Source: JAUIAS01 sp030425395
GTDB lineage: Bacteria > Pseudomonadota > Alphaproteobacteria > Rhodobacterales > Rhodobacteraceae
Direction of reading: 5' to 3'
DNA: 64,000 bases
NCBI GenBank assembly: GCA_043553855.1
Contig: CP121336.1
Location: 186,001-250,000, forward strand
Part shown: one piece after another, positions 42,268 through 50,418 of the stretch
Numbering within the stretch: the stretch's first letter is position 1
Layout of the letters: each line of letters begins with the position of its first letter
Made by a program: the position numbers and the translations under genes
The notes under the pieces: generated by a model
Seen by the model: the letters and a program-made list of their open reading frames with translations, nothing else
Database searches by the model: none
Told to the model about the DNA's origin: nothing

Positions 42268-42876
42268 ATGACCGGCACACGCGGAACCACACGGATTCAG
42301 AAACGCAATCGCGCCACGATTCTCGAAGCAGCTCTGGAAATGTTCGCCGCCCACGGGTTCCGGGGGGCCACCGTCGATCAAATCGCCGCTGCCGCGGGGC
42401 TGAGCAAGCCAAACCTGCTGTATTACTTCACCTCCAAGGAAGCGATGCACGCCGCCCTGTTGGAAGGCTTGCTTGATACATGGCTGGACCCGCTGCGCGC
42501 AATTGATGCCGATGGCGACCCGATGCAGGAACTCTTGGGCTACATGCACCGCAAGCTCGAGATGAGCCGCGATTTCCCCCGCGAAAGCCGGCTTTTTGCC
42601 AATGAGATCCTCCAAGGTGCGCCGCGCATTCTGTCGGCGCTCAACGATGACCTCAAACCGCTGGTTGATGACAAGGTCCGCATTATCGAAGGCTGGATGG
42701 ACGCAGGCAAGATCGCGCGCGTCCATCCCTATCACCTGATTTTCTCGATATGGGCCCATACGCAGCACTATGCCGATTTCGAAGTGCAGGCCCGCGCGGT
42801 TCTGGGGGGTGAAGATCCTCTTGATGGAGCCGCGCAATTTCTTGATCACGTTTACCGCCGGCTGCTGACGCCCTGA
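42268..42876 (+). CDS. rutR: RutR-type TetR-family regulator of pyrimidine catabolism
   Basis: A 202-residue TetR repressor. The helix-turn-helix reads Gly-Ala-Thr-Val-Asp-Gln-Ile-Ala-Ala-Ala-Ala-Gly-Leu-Ser-Lys-Pro-Asn-Leu-Leu near 34-52, as in RutR. The C-terminal domain has Phe-Pro-Arg-Glu-Ser-Arg-Leu-Phe-Ala-Asn-Glu-Ile (near 103-114) and Ile-Trp-Ala-His-Thr-Gln-His-Tyr-Ala-Asp-Phe, typical of uracil/thymine-binding RutR. It is divergent from the degradation operon, and a matching operator lies between. It is expected to be released from DNA by uracil or thymine. Confidence 0.9.
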   Translation: MTGTRGTTRIQKRNRATILEAALEMFAAHGFRGATVDQIAAAAGLSKPNLLYYFTSKEAMHAALLEGLLDTWLDPLRAIDADGDPMQELLGYMHRKLEMSRDFPRESRLFANEILQGAPRILSALNDDLKPLVDDKVRIIEGWMDAGKIARVHPYHLIFSIWAHTQHYADFEVQARAVLGGEDPLDGAAQFLDHVYRRLLTP

Positions 42877-42956
42877 ACAATGGCCGCGTCCCTGACCTTT
42901 TGCACCCCAAGGTCGCCCCATTAAGGTCGGCGATCACCGACCGGCGTTTCAAAATT

Positions 42957-42988
42957 GAAATAAATGTCAGTATTATTGACTTTATTTC
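42957..42988 (+). promoter_or_regulatory. AT-rich inverted repeat upstream of the aminotransferase
   Basis: GAAATAAATGTCA (42957-42969) faces TGACTTTATTTC (42977-42988) across GTATTAT; arms match except for one extra base. It is 37 nt before the aminotransferase ATG, in a GC-rich genome. It could be an operator or include the promoter; no known motif fits. Confidence 0.4.
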
Positions 42989-43025
42989 CTTTATGCACAA
43001 TCCTCCCTTTCGGGAGGACAACGCC

Positions 43026-44231
43026 ATGACCATCGCTCAGCATTTCGCAACCCGGACAAACCGGATGAAGGCATCTGAGATCCGGGAACTGCTCAAACTG
43101 CTGGATCGACCAGGCATCCTGTCCTTTGCGGGCGGCATCCCCGATGCTGATCTGCTCCCGGCGGAAGCCTTCGCCAAAGCCTGCGCCGAAATTCTGGCCG
43201 AAAGCCCCGGTGCGGCATTGCAATACTCGGTTTCCGAAGGATACCCGCCACTGCGTGCCTGGATCGCGAACCACATGACCGGCCTTGGAATCCCCTGCGG
43301 CCCCGACAACATTCTGATCACCTCGGGATCGCAACAGGCGCTGGATTATCTGGGCAAGCTGTTTCTTTCGCCAGGCGATACCGCTTTGGTGGGCTGGCCC
43401 ACTTATCTGGGTGCGCTGGGGGCCTTCAACGCCTATGAGCCACGCTATGATCGTCTGGACCTGACCGCGAACCGCTCGGCCGAGTTCATTCGCGCCACGG
43501 CCGAGGCCGCCGGCAGCACGGTGAAATTTGCTTACCTCTCGCCGGATTTCGCCAATCCGACGGGCGAAACCCTGGACGCCGCACACAGAAATCGCCTTCT
43601 GGACATGGCACAGGATCTGGACTGCGCCATCATCGAGGACACCGCCTATCAGGCGCTGCGCTACGAAGGCGAAGACATCCCGCCGGTGCTGGCGCTGGAA
43701 CTGGCGCGCACCGGCAATCTGGATGCCTGCCGCACGATCTATTGCGGCAGTTTCTCCAAAACCCTGTCCCCCGGACTGCGCGTCGGCTGGGTCGTGGCCG
43801 CGCAACCGATCATCAAACAACTCGTCCTTTTGAAACAGGCCGCCGACCTGCACAGCCCATCGCTCAACCAGATGGCCGTTCACCGCGTGGCCGAAAGCTG
43901 CTTCGACACCCATCTGCCAACCGTGCGTGCGGCCTATAGAACCCGCCGCGACGCCATGCTGGACGCATTGCAACAGCACATGCCCCCCGGCGTCTCATGG
44001 ACCCGGCCCCAAGGTGGCATGTTCATCTGGCTGACACTTCCACAAGGCAGCAGCGCCACGCGGCTTCTGGCCCGGGCCATCGAAACCTTTGACCTGGCCT
44101 TTGTTCCGGGACGCGCCTTTTTCGCCGATGGCTCTCAGGACAATACCCTGCGGCTCAGCTTTTCCTGCGCTACCCCTGCGGAAATCCAAACGGGCATGGA
44201 GCGGCTTGCTCAAGCCCTCAAGACCCTCTGA
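43026..44231 (+). CDS. PLP-dependent class I/II aminotransferase
   Basis: A 401-residue fold-type I aminotransferase near the 2-aminoadipate/MocR-type group. Key residues: Gly-Gly-Ile-Pro-Asp at the N-edge, Thr-Ser-Gly-Ser-Gln-Gln-Ala-Leu-Asp near 99, Asn in Phe-Ala-Asn-Pro-Thr-Gly, Asp-Thr-Ala-Tyr near 203, PLP-Lys in Gly-Ser-Phe-Ser-Lys-Thr-Leu-Ser-Pro-Gly-Leu-Arg, and a C-terminal Arg in Leu-Arg-Leu-Ser-Phe. GGGAGG precedes ATG 43026. Its substrate is not fixed by sequence; transamination of beta-alanine or 2-methyl-beta-alanine from pyrimidine breakdown is possible from context. Confidence 0.88.
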   Translation: MTIAQHFATRTNRMKASEIRELLKLLDRPGILSFAGGIPDADLLPAEAFAKACAEILAESPGAALQYSVSEGYPPLRAWIANHMTGLGIPCGPDNILITSGSQQALDYLGKLFLSPGDTALVGWPTYLGALGAFNAYEPRYDRLDLTANRSAEFIRATAEAAGSTVKFAYLSPDFANPTGETLDAAHRNRLLDMAQDLDCAIIEDTAYQALRYEGEDIPPVLALELARTGNLDACRTIYCGSFSKTLSPGLRVGWVVAAQPIIKQLVLLKQAADLHSPSLNQMAVHRVAESCFDTHLPTVRAAYRTRRDAMLDALQQHMPPGVSWTRPQGGMFIWLTLPQGSSATRLLARAIETFDLAFVPGRAFFADGSQDNTLRLSFSCATPAEIQTGMERLAQALKTL

Positions 44232-44239
44232 CGCCGCCC

Positions 44240-44292
44240 CTTCTTCTGGCCAAAAATACTCGCGGGGGGTGCGGGGGGCGGCAGCCCCCCGC
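44240..44292 (+). repeat. Dispersed repeat: core plus GC hairpin, between convergent genes
   Basis: Core 44240-44261 (identical to 24208-24229), then stem GCGGGGGGC (44271-44279) / GCCCCCCGC (44284-44292). It fills the gap between the aminotransferase and preA stops and may act as a two-way transcript end. Confidence 0.85.
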
Positions 44293-44341
44293 CCGGTCGG
44301 TGCGCCAAAGGCGCGCCGACAGTCCGATCACGTCACCCGGC

Positions 44342-45646
44342 CTATTCCGCAGCCTGCGCAGACGGGTTGTTTGGATGCTGTGTCCAGTTGCCGTATTCCT
44401 CGACCACAACCTTACCGGTGCGGGCATCGACTGTACCCGGTGCCAGCCGCTCCATGGTGATGCAATTTTCAACAGGGCAGACATCAACACACAGGTTGCA
44501 AGCCACGCATTCCGCATCATTCACTTCGAAAACACGGTCCTCATGCATCCAGATCGCCTGATGGGACGTGTCTTCGCAGGCCGCATAACACCGGCCACAT
44601 TTGATGCATGAATCCTGGTCGATCCGCGCCTTGGCGACAAAATTGAGGTTCAGGTATTGCCAGTCGGTGACATTGGGAACCGCTTTTCCGATGAAATCGG
44701 ATGTTGCTGTATACCCTTTTTCGTCCATCCACTGGCTCAGCCCGCGTTTCATCTCCTCGACGACCCGGAAGCCATAGGTCATGGCCGCCGTGCAGACCTG
44801 AACATTGCCCGCGCCCAGAACCATGAATTCTGCCGCGTCGCGCCATGTCGTGACCCCGCCAATCCCGGAAATCGGCAAGCCGTGCGTTTCCTGATCGCGG
44901 GCGATTTCCGCCACCATGTTCAATGCGATCGGTTTGACCGCCGGTCCACAATATCCGCCGTGGCTCCCCTTGCCGTCGATGGAGGGTTCAGGGCTGAAAT
45001 CGTCAAGGTTCACAGAAGTGATCGACGACACCGTATTGATCAGCGACACCGCGTCCGCGCCACCGTTTCGGGCCGCGCGTGCGGGGTGGCGGATATCTGT
45101 AATATTCGGGGTCAGCTTCACGATAACGGGCCGGTCATAATATTGCTTGCACCACCGGGTGACCATTTCAATATATTCGGGCACCTGCCCGACGGCAGCA
45201 CCCATGCCACGTTCGCTCATCCCATGCGGACAGCCAAAATTCAGTTCGATCCCGTCACAGCCGGTTTCGGCCACGCGGGGCAGGATCGCCTTCCAAGACG
45301 CTTCGTCACAGGGCACCATGATGGATGCAATCAACGCGCGGTCGGGATAGTCCGCCTTGACCCGCGCCATTTCCTCGAGGTTGGTTTCCAACGGGCGATC
45401 GGTGATCAATTCGATGTTGTTGATCCCAAGAACCCGCCGATCCGCGCCATAGATCACGCCATACCGGGGGCCGTTGACGTTAACCACGGGCGGGCCTTCC
45501 GCGCCCAGCGTCTTCCAGACCACGCCACCCCAGCCGGCCTCAAAGGCGCGACGGACATTGTATTCCTTGTCCGTCGGCGGAGCCGAAGCCAGCCAGAAGG
45601 GGTTCGGGCTCGAAATTCCAAGAAAATCTGTGCGCAGGTCTGCCAT
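44342..45646 (-). CDS. preA: NAD-dependent dihydropyrimidine dehydrogenase subunit PreA
   Basis: A 434-residue protein: FMN-binding dihydroorotate-dehydrogenase-like barrel (about 1-310) with Asn-Phe-Gly-Cys-Pro-His-Gly-Met, Val-Lys-Leu-Thr-Pro-Asn and Ile-Ser-Gly-Ile-Gly-Gly-Val, then a two-[4Fe-4S] ferredoxin domain (Cys-Ile-Lys-Cys-Gly-Arg-Cys-Tyr and Cys-Val-Ala-Cys-Asn-Leu-Cys-Val). It reduces uracil/thymine to dihydropyrimidines with PreT. ATG 45646, with GGGAGGT upstream, shares one base with the stop of the preceding glycosyltransferase gene. Confidence 0.95.
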   Translation of the reverse strand: MADLRTDFLGISSPNPFWLASAPPTDKEYNVRRAFEAGWGGVVWKTLGAEGPPVVNVNGPRYGVIYGADRRVLGINNIELITDRPLETNLEEMARVKADYPDRALIASIMVPCDEASWKAILPRVAETGCDGIELNFGCPHGMSERGMGAAVGQVPEYIEMVTRWCKQYYDRPVIVKLTPNITDIRHPARAARNGGADAVSLINTVSSITSVNLDDFSPEPSIDGKGSHGGYCGPAVKPIALNMVAEIARDQETHGLPISGIGGVTTWRDAAEFMVLGAGNVQVCTAAMTYGFRVVEEMKRGLSQWMDEKGYTATSDFIGKAVPNVTDWQYLNLNFVAKARIDQDSCIKCGRCYAACEDTSHQAIWMHEDRVFEVNDAECVACNLCVDVCPVENCITMERLAPGTVDARTGKVVVEEYGNWTQHPNNPSAQAAE

Positions 45647-46860
45647 CACTGGGACCTCCCTTTTTCCGATTTGAGATAGGTCCGTACCAGTTCGCTGCGA
45701 TGCGCGAACACCCGGGACCGGGTGAGATGCCGGGCCGAAGCCGCGGCGCGGTCAATCAACGCGCAGAGCGCGTCGCGATCACGGGCCAGCGTGGCCAGCT
45801 TTTCCGACAAGGCAAGGCTGTCGCCGCGCTGCACGAGAATCCCGCCATCGCTTTCGGTTACAAGCGATTCTGCATAAGGATCGCGAAACCCGACAAGCGG
45901 CGTGCCGGACAACAATGCCTCGACCAGAACACGCGGGCTTTCATCCGTGACATGACAAAACAGCAGAACATGGGACTGACGGATCGTGTCAATCACATGA
46001 TCGCGGTCCGACACGAACCCCTCAAGCGAAACCTTGCCGTTTAGCGGACCTTCGGCAACCCGGCGGCGCATGGCCTCCAGCATATCGCCGTCGCCCAGCC
46101 AGGTCGCCGTGATATCGTGGCCCTGCGCGATAACCCGTTCGAGCGCATCAAGCCATTGATCAGGCCCCTTCATCGAAATGGTCCGCCCGGCGTAACACAC
46201 CTTGAGAGGGCCAGTCCCGGCGGCGGCCTTCTTGGCCTCCAACGCCTGCTCTGAAATCCGGTCGTCATCATCGATATGAATGTCTGCGACCAGATGCGGG
46301 TTGCGTGTCATCGGGCCAAAGCGTTCAAACACTGTGCGCCCGTTCAAAAGGGCGAGGTCCGCCGATGCCAGCGCCTTTTCTTCATTATAGGCCGTCACTG
46401 CGGACTTGATGCGCGCAATCAGCGCCCCGATCCACCCCGGACGCGGCGAAGATCCGATCACCTGGCTTTCGACCCGGTCGAACCAAACGGCATGGACCAG
46501 CTTGTTGCGTCGCGCAATTCCGGCGCACAGATTGCCCCAATCGCCGATCCATCCGCCGATCCCGCAGACCCGGTAATCTGCGCGGGTCATGGCATCCAGC
46601 AAGAGCCGGGAAACACGCTGTCGTTCGCGGGCGAAGGTCTTCAGATCATAGCCGTAAGGAAGTTCGATGAGTTCAACCCGACCCGGATCAAGGCCCTTGG
46701 ACCACGGGTCGGACCAACCTTCGGGCGGCGGCTGATCATAGAACGTGTTGGAGCAGGCGATCACCTTGCCAAAATTGTCATTCCACGCGGCAAGACCCGA
46801 GATCGTCTGATCTTCGACATAAATATTTCCCTGCCATCGGTATAGCGGTGCGGTGAACAT
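45646..46860 (-). CDS. Group 1 (GT4-like) glycosyltransferase inserted between preT and preA
   Basis: A 404-residue GT-B enzyme. The donor-binding C-half shows Val-Cys-Tyr-Ala-Gly-Arg-Thr-Ile-Ser-Met-Lys-Gly-Pro-Asp, Leu-Gly-Asp-Gly-Asp-Met-Leu, Leu-Glu-Gly-Phe-Val and the nucleotide-binding Glu-Ser-Pro-Arg-Val-Leu-Val-Glu-Ala-Leu-Leu-Ser-Gly-Thr-Pro-Leu-Val-Gly. No TM segments or signal peptide. ATG 46860 is the first Met before the conserved N-domain; a longer frame upstream is probably not coding. Its stop overlaps the preA start (TGATG), so preA translation seems coupled to it, though nothing links sugar transfer to pyrimidines. Confidence 0.85.
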   Translation of the reverse strand: MFTAPLYRWQGNIYVEDQTISGLAAWNDNFGKVIACSNTFYDQPPPEGWSDPWSKGLDPGRVELIELPYGYDLKTFARERQRVSRLLLDAMTRADYRVCGIGGWIGDWGNLCAGIARRNKLVHAVWFDRVESQVIGSSPRPGWIGALIARIKSAVTAYNEEKALASADLALLNGRTVFERFGPMTRNPHLVADIHIDDDDRISEQALEAKKAAAGTGPLKVCYAGRTISMKGPDQWLDALERVIAQGHDITATWLGDGDMLEAMRRRVAEGPLNGKVSLEGFVSDRDHVIDTIRQSHVLLFCHVTDESPRVLVEALLSGTPLVGFRDPYAESLVTESDGGILVQRGDSLALSEKLATLARDRDALCALIDRAAASARHLTRSRVFAHRSELVRTYLKSEKGRSQ

Positions 46861-47080
46861 CAGAAAAAGGGTATCCAAACTCCGCCCCCCTACCGTGCGC
46901 ACAACAGGTGGGGTGCGCAACAAGGTTCCGCTACGGGACACGCCAACTGGCTTGGGGCCGGATGGCCTTTGCCGCGCCAGCGCAGCGCGGTTGGCTCGCC
47001 CATTCGGGTCGGAACGGTGGCCCTGCGACAGGCCGGGGAGATGCGTATGACCATTGCGGGCCTCCTGCAGGATGATCGCC

Positions 47081-47099
47081 GGGAACGTGTAACGTTCCC
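47081..47099 (-). promoter_or_regulatory. Palindrome upstream of the glycosyltransferase
   Basis: GGGAACGT (47081-47088), three bases, ACGTTCCC (47092-47099): a perfect 8-bp inverted repeat in the 274-nt gap between preT and the glycosyltransferase. It may be an operator or hairpin. Nothing else is recognised in this gap. Confidence 0.4.
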
Positions 47100-47134
47100 C
47101 TTGGTCACAGCTTGCCAGTCCCCGCATCCCTACA

Positions 47135-48478
47135 TCAACCCGTGTTTGTCAATCTTGCATGAATATCCATCGCCGCGTCGCGCCCTTCGGCCACCGCGGT
47201 GACGGTCAGATCATCGCCGCCGCTGGCGCAATCGCCGCCCGCCCAGACGCCTTGAAGGCTGGTGCGCCCTGCTTCGGAAACGGCGATCTTGCCCCCGTCG
47301 ATGTCCAGCCCGTCGGGCGATCCTTGCAACGTCTGGCCGATGGCCCGCCACACCTGATCGGCCTTGATGCGCACCGTTTCACCGGTGGGTGTCAAGGCTC
47401 CGTCCCCGTCTTCCACTGTATAGGCAAGTTCGACCTCACGCGCCGCACCGTTGCCATGCACGGCAACCGGCTGGACATTGAACATCAGCTTGACCCCCTT
47501 TGAGGCCGCAAGATCCTGTTCGAACCGACTGGCCCCCATGCGCGCACGCGATCTGCGATAGGCAACCGTGACATTCTCGGCCCCGAGAAGCCGCGACTGA
47601 ACAGCCGCGTCGATGGCGGTCATACCCCCGCCGATGACCACCACGTCGCGCCCGACAGGCAGCGTTGTCAGATCATCGGCCTGACGCAAATCGGCGATGA
47701 AATCCACAGCGTCACCGACGCCATCCTTATCATCACCATCCGCGCGCAGGGCGTTGACCCCGGCCAACCCCACCGACAGGAATACGGCATCGAAATCCTG
47801 TTGCAGCGCCGCCAGAGCCAATCCGTCACCCAACCGCACGCCGGTTTTCATCGTGATCCCACCGATCTGCATCAGCCAATCGACTTCGCTCGCGGCAAAA
47901 TTATTGGTGCTTTTGTAGGCGGCAATGCCGAATTCGTTCAAACCCCCGGCTTTGTCGCGGCCCTCGTGGATCACCACGTCATGACCCAGCATCGCCAGAC
48001 GGTGCGCGCAGGCCAACCCCGCAGGTCCGGCCCCCACCACGGCCACGCGCTTGCCCGTCGGGGCCGCGCGGGTAAAGGGATGCACGTCCCGCGCCATCAA
48101 CGTATCGGTGGCAAAGCGTTGCAGCCGCCCGATTTCCACGGGTTTGCCTTCTGCGGCTTCACGCACGCAGGCTTCTTCGCACAGGGTTTCCGTGGGGCAC
48201 ACCCGGGCGCACATACCGCCAAGGATATTCTGTTCAAAAATCGTTTGCGCCGCCGCCTCGGGCTGCCCGGTCGATATCTGGCGAATGAACAGCGGGATGT
48301 CGATGTCCGTGGGGCAAGCCGTCACGCAGGGCGCATCGTAACAGAAATAGCAGCGATCCGCCGCAACCGCCGCCTCATGCGGGGCGTAGGGCGGATGGAG
48401 GTCTTGGAAATTCTCGGCCAGCGTAGCGGAATCAAGCCGCCCGGCGGCAATTCCCGGAGCCATGGAACCTTGCGACAT
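47135..48478 (-). CDS. preT: NAD(P)-dependent dihydropyrimidine dehydrogenase subunit PreT
   Basis: A 447-residue flavoprotein of the GltD/PreT type. The N-terminal Fe-S domain has Cys-Tyr-Phe-Cys-Tyr-Asp-Ala-Pro-Cys and Cys-Ala-Arg-Val-Cys-Pro-Thr-Glu-x-Leu-Cys-Glu. The FAD site is Val-Ala-Val-Val-Gly-Ala-Gly-Pro-Ala-Gly-Leu; the NAD site is Val-Val-Val-Ile-Gly-Gly-Gly-Met-Thr-Ala. C-terminal Gly-Gly-Asp-Cys closes the FAD domain. It supplies electrons to PreA. ATG 48478 has GGGAGATCC upstream. A degenerate RutR box lies 51 nt upstream. Confidence 0.94.
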   Translation of the reverse strand: MSQGSMAPGIAAGRLDSATLAENFQDLHPPYAPHEAAVAADRCYFCYDAPCVTACPTDIDIPLFIRQISTGQPEAAAQTIFEQNILGGMCARVCPTETLCEEACVREAAEGKPVEIGRLQRFATDTLMARDVHPFTRAAPTGKRVAVVGAGPAGLACAHRLAMLGHDVVIHEGRDKAGGLNEFGIAAYKSTNNFAASEVDWLMQIGGITMKTGVRLGDGLALAALQQDFDAVFLSVGLAGVNALRADGDDKDGVGDAVDFIADLRQADDLTTLPVGRDVVVIGGGMTAIDAAVQSRLLGAENVTVAYRRSRARMGASRFEQDLAASKGVKLMFNVQPVAVHGNGAAREVELAYTVEDGDGALTPTGETVRIKADQVWRAIGQTLQGSPDGLDIDGGKIAVSEAGRTSLQGVWAGGDCASGGDDLTVTAVAEGRDAAMDIHARLTNTG

Positions 48479-48528
48479 GCTGGATCTCCCTGATGTTTTG
48501 TTGGCATCAGAGTGGCACATCTCAAAAT

Positions 48529-48544
48529 TTTATCAAATGGTAAA
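48529..48544 (-). promoter_or_regulatory. RutR-like operator upstream of preT
   Basis: TTTATCAAATGGTAAA matches 11 of the 14 fixed positions of TTGACCA-N2-TGGTCAA, and keeps two-fold symmetry. It is embedded in a larger palindrome, CAAAATTT (48523-48530) with AAATTTTG (48542-48549). AAATTTTGTG is repeated at 48560-48569. It lies about 50 nt before the preT start. Confidence 0.6.
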
Positions 48545-48672
48545 TTTTGTGAGACCGCGAAATTTTGTGGAATTTGCCGCGCAAAACAGCCGTGTCGCCC
48601 ATCAAATGGGCACGACACCAGCCACCGCCGCCGCGATGCGCCGAGAAACAGCATCGTCAAAAAATGTAAGGA

Positions 48673-48912
48673 TCAGAAAACCTTGAAAGTCATCGTCGTC
48701 AAGGATCGCTCAATGCCTTCGATATCGAGCAGGTGATCATTGATGTATTTGCCCACATCCTGATCGCCGGGAATATAGAGCTTCATCAACAGGTCATATT
48801 CACCGCTGGTCGAATAAAGTTCCGAGTGGATTTCGCGCAGCGCGATATTTTCGGCCACGTTATAGGTTGTTCCGGGTTTGCAGCGAAGCTGAATGAACAC
48901 GCAGGTGGACAT
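48673..48912 (-). CDS. Stand-alone Lrp/AsnC ligand-binding (RAM) domain protein
   Basis: A 79-residue protein equal to the RAM domain of Lrp with no helix-turn-helix: it starts Met-Ser-Thr-Cys-Val-Phe-Ile-Gln-Leu, has Tyr-Ser-Thr-Ser-Gly-Glu-Tyr-Asp-Leu-Leu-Met-Lys in the centre and ends Met-Thr-Phe-Lys-Val-Phe. Such proteins (SMLC type) oligomerise and bind amino acids but have no clear role. AAGGAAA precedes ATG 48912. It is divergent from hisB. The much longer frame upstream is a shadow of hisB. Confidence 0.88.
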   Translation of the reverse strand: MSTCVFIQLRCKPGTTYNVAENIALREIHSELYSTSGEYDLLMKLYIPGDQDVGKYINDHLLDIEGIERSLTTMTFKVF

Positions 48913-49098
48913 GGCGGTTTCCTTGGCGGATTGCACGGATCTGGTTGTGCCCACGCTGGCATGGGCGGCGGCGGGGTGCAATCCCCCGCCCGCCTCTTGC
49001 CGCCTGCCACTTGCAACCGCACCAACACCGCAAAGGGGTTGGAGCCTGAGCCGCGACGCCCTATAAGCGCGCCAGACAACCAGACCGGAACCGAACCC

Positions 49099-49686
49099 AT
49101 GCGCAGCGCCGCCATCACCCGCAAGACCGCCGAAACCGATATCTCGGTCGAGATCAATCTCGACGGGACTGGCCAATACGACAATCAAACCGGCGTGGGC
49201 TTCTTTGATCACATGCTGGATCAACTGGCGCGCCACGCGCTGATCGACATGACCATCCGCGCGCAGGGCGACCTGCACATCGACGATCACCACACCGTCG
49301 AAGACACGGGGATCGCGCTGGGTCAGGCATTGGCGCAGGCATTGGGCGACAAGCGCGGCATTCGTCGCTATGGGTCTTGCCTGCTGCCCATGGATGATGC
49401 GCTGGTGCGCGCGGCGCTGGACCTGAGCGGACGTCCCTTCCTTGTTTGGAACGTTGACCTGCCGACCGCCAAGATCGGCACGTTTGACACCGAACTGGTG
49501 CGGGAATTCTTTCAGGCGCTCAGCACCCATGGCGGGATCACATTGCACGTCGACGCGCTGCACGGCATCAACAGCCACCACATCGCCGAAGCAGCATTCA
49601 AGGCGGTGGCCCGCGCGCTGCGCGACGCGGTGGAGACCGATCCGCGCAAGGCAGACGCCATTCCGTCAACCAAAGGCGCGCTCTGA
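49099..49686 (+). CDS. hisB: Imidazoleglycerol-phosphate dehydratase
   Basis: A 195-residue monofunctional HisB. The manganese-ligand motifs Phe-Phe-Asp-His-Met-Leu-Asp-Gln near 35, Asp-Asp-His-His-Thr-Val-Glu-Asp near 62 and Gly-Ile-Asn-Ser-His-His-Ile-Ala-Glu near 156 are intact. It makes imidazole-acetol phosphate in histidine synthesis. It is followed after 3 nt by hisH. Confidence 0.96.
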   Translation: MRSAAITRKTAETDISVEINLDGTGQYDNQTGVGFFDHMLDQLARHALIDMTIRAQGDLHIDDHHTVEDTGIALGQALAQALGDKRGIRRYGSCLLPMDDALVRAALDLSGRPFLVWNVDLPTAKIGTFDTELVREFFQALSTHGGITLHVDALHGINSHHIAEAAFKAVARALRDAVETDPRKADAIPSTKGAL

Positions 49687-49689
49687 GCC

Positions 49690-50328
49690 ATGCTGACAGC
49701 GATTATCGACTACGAAAGCGGAAACCTGCATTCCGCCGAGAAGGCATTCCAGCGCATGGCGCGCGAGGTCGACGCAGGCGAAGTTGTCGTGACATCCGAT
49801 GCCGATGTGGTGGCGCGGGCCGACAGGATCGTCTTGCCCGGCGATGGTGCCTTTCCTGCCTGTGCGGCTGAGCTGCGCGGCCACAAGGGCCTGTTCGAAG
49901 CCCTCCGCGAGGCCGTGGAGCATGGCGGCAAGCCGTTTCTGGGCATCTGTGTCGGCATGCAGTTGATGGCCAGCCGTGGGGTTGAGTATGAACCGACAGA
50001 CGGGCTTAACTGGGTCGGCGGCGACGTGGTGCGCATTACCCCGGAAAATCCCGAATTCAAGGTGCCGCACATGGGATGGAACGATCTGATCGTGGATCAT
50101 CCCCACCCGGTTCTGGATGGCATCGAAAGCGGTCAGCACGCCTATTTCGTGCATTCCTACCATTTCCGCGTATCCGATCCCGCGCACCGTATTGCCCATG
50201 TCGATTATGCGGGCGACGTCACCGCGATTGTGGGCCGCGATACGATGATCGGCACGCAGTTTCATCCCGAGAAAAGCCAGAAGACCGGATTGCACCTGAT
50301 TGCCAACTTCCTGCGTTGGGCACCCTGA
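49690..50328 (+). CDS. hisH: Imidazole glycerol phosphate synthase, glutaminase subunit
   Basis: A 212-residue class I glutamine amidotransferase. Catalytic Cys in Leu-Gly-Ile-Cys-Val-Gly-Met-Gln near 82, His-Pro-Glu-Lys near the C-terminus (Phe-His-Pro-Glu-Lys-Ser-Gln), and the Met-Gly-Trp-Asn loop typical of HisH. It supplies ammonia to HisF, encoded at 53036. Confidence 0.96.
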   Translation: MLTAIIDYESGNLHSAEKAFQRMAREVDAGEVVVTSDADVVARADRIVLPGDGAFPACAAELRGHKGLFEALREAVEHGGKPFLGICVGMQLMASRGVEYEPTDGLNWVGGDVVRITPENPEFKVPHMGWNDLIVDHPHPVLDGIESGQHAYFVHSYHFRVSDPAHRIAHVDYAGDVTAIVGRDTMIGTQFHPEKSQKTGLHLIANFLRWAP

Positions 50329-50418
50329 CAAACCGATGGGGTCTTGGACATGTCGGTTACCGGCACTACCTGAACGGCATTCTGCCGCAACCTCTGCGCG
50401 ATCCCAGATGAGGCCCGA

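Noticed and set aside
47081..47099. GAAC-N7-GTTC read as a LexA box
   Set aside because: Alphaproteobacterial LexA sites are direct repeats GTTC-N7-GTTC; this is an inverted repeat next to a glycosyltransferase, not an SOS gene.
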